A stretch of 64,000 bases of DNA from a bacterium (GTDB taxonomy: Bacteria > Verrucomicrobiota > Verrucomicrobiia > Limisphaerales > RI-55). The stretch is taken from the NCBI GenBank assembly GCA_016124235.1, contig WGOC01000013.1:186001-250000 (forward strand), read 5' to 3'. A model generated the notes under the pieces. It made no database searches, had not been told where the DNA came from, and saw only the letters and a program-made list of their open reading frames with translations. The translations under genes and the position numbers were made by a program. Shown in pieces: positions 60,969 to 64,000 of this stretch; within the stretch, counting starts at the first letter, position 1, and each line of letters starts with the position of its first letter.

Positions 60969-63521
60969 ATGTATTATCTTCGATACATCAACTGGTTGCC
61001 TGCCCGGAATCTCTGGGTGTTGGTTCTCTTTGTCGGACTGAGCGATTTCCTCGCATTCGCGGATTCCGGCGGCGAACAGTATCGCAAGGAAATCCTGCCC
61101 ATTCTTCAGGATCGTTGTTTTGACTGTCACGGCGACGGCGAGGCCAGAGGCTCCATGGCGCTCGATCAGTTCAAGGACGATGACGATCTTCTCACTCGTC
61201 GTGATCTCTGGTGGAACGTGATCAAGAATACCCGGGCGCGGATCATGCCTCCGAAGCGCAAACCCAAATTGACCACCGAGGAATGGAATCGGATTAACAA
61301 GTGGGTTCAGGACGAAGTGTTCCGGATCGATCCGAGCGACCCCGACCCCGGAAGGGCCACCATTCGTCGGCTCAACCGCGTGGAATATCGGAACACCATC
61401 CATGACTTGATGGGCGTGGACTTCAACACCGATCTCGAGTTTCCACCGGACGACACCGGCTATGGGTTCGACAATATCGGCGACGTGTTGAGCATTTCTC
61501 CCTTGTTGCTGGAAAAGTACGTTCGGGCGGCCGAATCGATTGTTTCGGAAGCCGTTCCGAAAAGCTCGAAGGTGATGGCCGAACACGTCGTGCCCGGTGG
61601 CGAATTTCGTTCGTCAGATTCCAAGCAGACTGGCGAACGCGTTTCCTTTTACGACCCCGCGATTCTGAATGCTTCGGTCAAGATCGAGCACGACGGCGAA
61701 TACCAAGTTGTATTCGAAGTTCACGTCGATGGCGAATTCGCATTCGATCCCGGCCGGTGCCGCGCCATTTTTTCCGTGAACGGAGAAGTGGGAGCCAAGG
61801 ACGAGTTTGTCTACGCATTTTCGGATGATCCCGATCAGGGCGCGACATTTCGTTATACAGTCAGCCGCAAGTTGAAGGCGGGGGAACAGAATCTAACCGT
61901 GGAGCTGCAGCCGCTCGTTGAGAAAGAGAAGCGCATAAACCGCCTCGACTTCGGCATCAAGTCGGTTCGCCTGCAGGGCCCGGCGGACACCCGTTACTGG
62001 GTGCAACCGAACAACTATTTGAAATTCTTCGCCGACGGACCACCCAGCGAAGACGAGGCCGCGCGCCGGAATTACGCGAAACAGATCCTGAAGAACTTTG
62101 CCTCCCGCGCGTTTCGACGTCCGATTGAGGAACGAGTCCTCAACGGCCTCGTGTCACTTGCGGAACAAGTTTACTCGCAACCCGAAAAAACATTCGAAGA
62201 AGGCGTTGCGCGCGCCATGGTGGCGGTAATTGCTTCGCCGCGGTTTTTGTTTAGGATCGAAACACCGGACACCACGTTGCCCGCTGGCAAATATCCATAC
62301 GTTGATGAATGGTCGCTCGCCTCGCGGCTTTCCTATTTCTTCTGGTCGAGCATGCCGGACGATGAACTTTTTGAACTCGCTCGGCAGGGCCGCCTGCGTG
62401 AGCAGTTGTCTGCGCAAGTCAAGCGGATGCTGGAGGACAAACGATCCAACGCCTTGATCCAGAACTTCACGGGCCAATGGCTGCAAGCGCGCAATCTTGA
62501 CCACATCCCGATCGAACCGGTCGCTGTGCTGGGTTTTCAAGATGAACTCGATGGTATCCGGAAGAAGTATGGCTTCCGGCTCTTTCGCAAACGCGATGGC
62601 GAAGAAGAATCTCCCGAACTGGCCGCTGCCCGAAAGCGCTTCCGGGAAATCAACAAAATGAGCGCAGAGTTCAATCCGGAGCTTCGCGAAGCCATGCGCC
62701 GTGAGACCGAATTGGTCTTTGGCCACGTGCTGCAGGACAATCGGAGCGTCCTGGAATTCCTCGACAGCGACTACACGTTTCTGAACCAGAAACTGGCGGA
62801 GCACTACGGCATTACCGGAGTAGAAGGACCGGAAATGCGCCTTGTTCAACTTCCGGAGGGCAGCCCACGCGGCGGCATCCTGACGGAAGGCAACACGCTG
62901 GTCGTCACTTCCAACCCGACTCGTACTTCACCGGTAAAACGCGGCCTGTTTATTTTGGAAAATATTCTGGGCACGCCGACGCCACCTCCACCGCCAAACA
63001 TCCCGCCGCTGGAAGATGCGGCGAAGGGGATTGCCGATCATCAACCCACCTTGCGCGAAGTCCTTAGCCGCCATCGGGAAGACGCGCTTTGCAGTTCGTG
63101 CCATTCGCGACTCGATCCACTGGGCCTCGCGTTTGAAAATTTCACCGCGATTGGTACGTGGCGCGACGAGGAGCAAAAGGAACCCATCGATGCCTCCGGC
63201 AAATTGATTACCGGCGAATCTTTTGCTGGCTCCCGGGAACTGAAGAAAATCCTCGTCTCAGAATACCGTACGGACTTCGAGCGCTGCCTGACCGAGAAGC
63301 TGCTCACCTACGCAATCGGACGCGGACTTGAGTATTACGACGAACATACGGTCGACATGATCGTCAAACGATTGGATCAGGACGGCGGTCGTTTCCAGTC
63401 GTTGATCACCGGCATTGTTGAATCCGCGCCATTCCAAAAACGCCGACCGCCCGAGACCCGCACAGCGGCAAATCCTGGCTCAACCGGCGAGTCTGAACCC
63501 TTGGCGCAAGCCACCAACTAG
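60969..63521 (+). CDS. Secreted haem protein with DUF1587/1592/1588/1585-type domains
   Basis: An 850-residue protein of the Planctomycetes/Verrucomicrobia type. A signal peptide or anchor lies at residues ~14-32. It is followed by a cytochrome c-like domain with C50-F-D-C53-H54, then DUF1587 (RRLNRVEYRNTIHDLMGVD), DUF1595/DUF1592 (ASRAFRRPIEERVL; LSYFFWSSMPDDEL), DUF1588 (GGILTEGNTLVVTSNPTRTSPVKRG) and DUF1585 near the end, including a second C-S-S-C-H. The reaction is unknown. The DUF1552 gene just downstream is its usual genomic partner. The ATG at 60969 is preferred because it begins the export signal. Confidence 0.9.
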   Translation: MYYLRYINWLPARNLWVLVLFVGLSDFLAFADSGGEQYRKEILPILQDRCFDCHGDGEARGSMALDQFKDDDDLLTRRDLWWNVIKNTRARIMPPKRKPKLTTEEWNRINKWVQDEVFRIDPSDPDPGRATIRRLNRVEYRNTIHDLMGVDFNTDLEFPPDDTGYGFDNIGDVLSISPLLLEKYVRAAESIVSEAVPKSSKVMAEHVVPGGEFRSSDSKQTGERVSFYDPAILNASVKIEHDGEYQVVFEVHVDGEFAFDPGRCRAIFSVNGEVGAKDEFVYAFSDDPDQGATFRYTVSRKLKAGEQNLTVELQPLVEKEKRINRLDFGIKSVRLQGPADTRYWVQPNNYLKFFADGPPSEDEAARRNYAKQILKNFASRAFRRPIEERVLNGLVSLAEQVYSQPEKTFEEGVARAMVAVIASPRFLFRIETPDTTLPAGKYPYVDEWSLASRLSYFFWSSMPDDELFELARQGRLREQLSAQVKRMLEDKRSNALIQNFTGQWLQARNLDHIPIEPVAVLGFQDELDGIRKKYGFRLFRKRDGEEESPELAAARKRFREINKMSAEFNPELREAMRRETELVFGHVLQDNRSVLEFLDSDYTFLNQKLAEHYGITGVEGPEMRLVQLPEGSPRGGILTEGNTLVVTSNPTRTSPVKRGLFILENILGTPTPPPPPNIPPLEDAAKGIADHQPTLREVLSRHREDALCSSCHSRLDPLGLAFENFTAIGTWRDEEQKEPIDASGKLITGESFAGSRELKKILVSEYRTDFERCLTEKLLTYAIGRGLEYYDEHTVDMIVKRLDQDGGRFQSLITGIVESAPFQKRRPPETRTAANPGSTGESEPLAQATN

Positions 63522-63533
63522 AAAGAAAATGTC

Positions 63534-64000
63534 ATGACTAATTTCCCAGCTCATCCGCATGCCCGGCGCCGCGCTGAACTCCTGAATTTGAACCGGCGCC
63601 GTTTCCTGCGCGGCTTGGGTGTTGCTCTGGCGTTGCCGTCGTTTGAATCGTTGGTGTCGACCGCCAGCGCCGCCCCGGTAGCGGGAGCCAAAGGGAGCGT
63701 TCCGCCGCGACGAGTGGCTTTTTGCTCGGTGCCCAACGGCGTTCAGCAGGACAACTGGTGGCCGACCGGCGAAGGCGCTGAGTTCCAGTTGAACAACACG
63801 ATGAAGCCCTTGGAGCCATTCAAGGATTACCTGCAGGTGATTGGCGGACTCGACCACGCGAATGCAACCCCCGGGCCTGACGGCGGAGGCGACCACGCCC
63901 GCGCAAACGCCACGCTTCTCACCGGCGTACGGGCGCGCAAAACTGCGGGTGCGGACATTCATCTCGGAATCTCCATCGACCAGGTCATCGCCAGGGCAGT
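63534..64000 (+). CDS. DUF1552 protein with twin-arginine signal, cut by window edge
   Basis: The visible ~155 residues begin with a twin-arginine signal (NRRRFLRGLG, hydrophobic stretch to ~residue 45), followed by the start of a DUF1552 domain (RRVAFCSVPNGVQQDNWWPTG, QVIGGLDHANA, GGGDHARANATLLTGV). The gene continues past the right edge. It starts 12 bp after the stop of the DUF1592 gene, the standard pairing for these families, which are thought to act together in the periplasm. Function of the family is not known. Confidence 0.88.
   Translation, partial: MTNFPAHPHARRRAELLNLNRRRFLRGLGVALALPSFESLVSTASAAPVAGAKGSVPPRRVAFCSVPNGVQQDNWWPTGEGAEFQLNNTMKPLEPFKDYLQVIGGLDHANATPGPDGGGDHARANATLLTGVRARKTAGADIHLGISIDQVIARA

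Noticed and set aside
1..64000. CRISPR arrays, tRNA or rRNA genes, insertion sequences
   Set aside because: None was seen: no regularly spaced repeats, no cloverleaf-like sequence with the conserved T-loop, and no transposase.

Overview
The window is a GC-rich bacterial chromosome segment, most likely from the Verrucomicrobiota and possibly the Pedosphaera/Limisphaera side of that phylum. The phylum call is inference. It rests on the mix of a secreted sulfatase, DUF1592/DUF1552 haem proteins, PQQ-type dehydrogenases with c-type haem domains, a DUF362 twin-arginine protein, a PEP-CTERM protein, a Verrucomicrobia-like RNA polymerase omega subunit and many large secreted glycosidases. Most start codons have no clear Shine-Dalgarno sequence in front of them. 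No rRNA, tRNA, tmRNA, CRISPR array, transposase or integrase was recognised.

Layout. 1-3.4 kb: the end of a large unknown protein and two small exported proteins. 3.5-11 kb (minus strand): xylulokinase, an SMP-30-like protein, a DUF362 protein, a sulfatase and an ABC-2 permease. 11.2-14.6 kb: a compact operon of an alpha-oxoamine synthase-like PLP enzyme, a dipeptide epimerase and a DUF819 membrane protein. 14.6-31.4 kb: an FHA-cyclase signalling protein, then carbohydrate and redox genes (FG-GAP protein, mannose-6-phosphate isomerase, aldose epimerase, GH127, a GH39-esterase fusion, GH92 and two PQQ-type dehydrogenases). 31.4-33.5 kb: housekeeping genes trmB, yajQ, rpoZ and smpB. 33.5-35.1 kb: a BglII-like restriction-modification cassette bounded by two copies of the smpB 3' end. 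35-41.8 kb: glycosyltransferase, PEP-CTERM protein, malate dehydrogenase, DUF883 protein, deoC, a metalloprotease and a Nudix hydrolase.

41.8-51.7 kb holds the most coherent system. A CarH/LitR-like B12 photoreceptor repressor is divergent from an eight-gene operon that starts with a sigma-70 factor. The operon continues with a small membrane protein, two CrtI-family oxidoreductases flanking an aldehyde dehydrogenase, a PlsC-type acyltransferase, a family 2 glycosyltransferase and an exported thioredoxin-fold-like protein. This reads as light-controlled synthesis of an acylated glycosyl carotenoic acid of the staphyloxanthin kind. The carotene synthase itself is not in the window.

51.7-53.6 kb is an AT-richer two-gene cassette of unknown function between diverged copies of a ~100-bp sequence, which echoes the smpB island. 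53.6-60.7 kb holds a DUF2071 protein and the complete ligase-associated DNA repair set (exonuclease, ATP-dependent ligase, Lhr-like helicase, PdeM phosphoesterase). The ligase carries an in-frame insertion built of palindromic repeats. 60.9-64 kb is a DUF1592 haem protein followed by a DUF1552 protein cut by the window edge.
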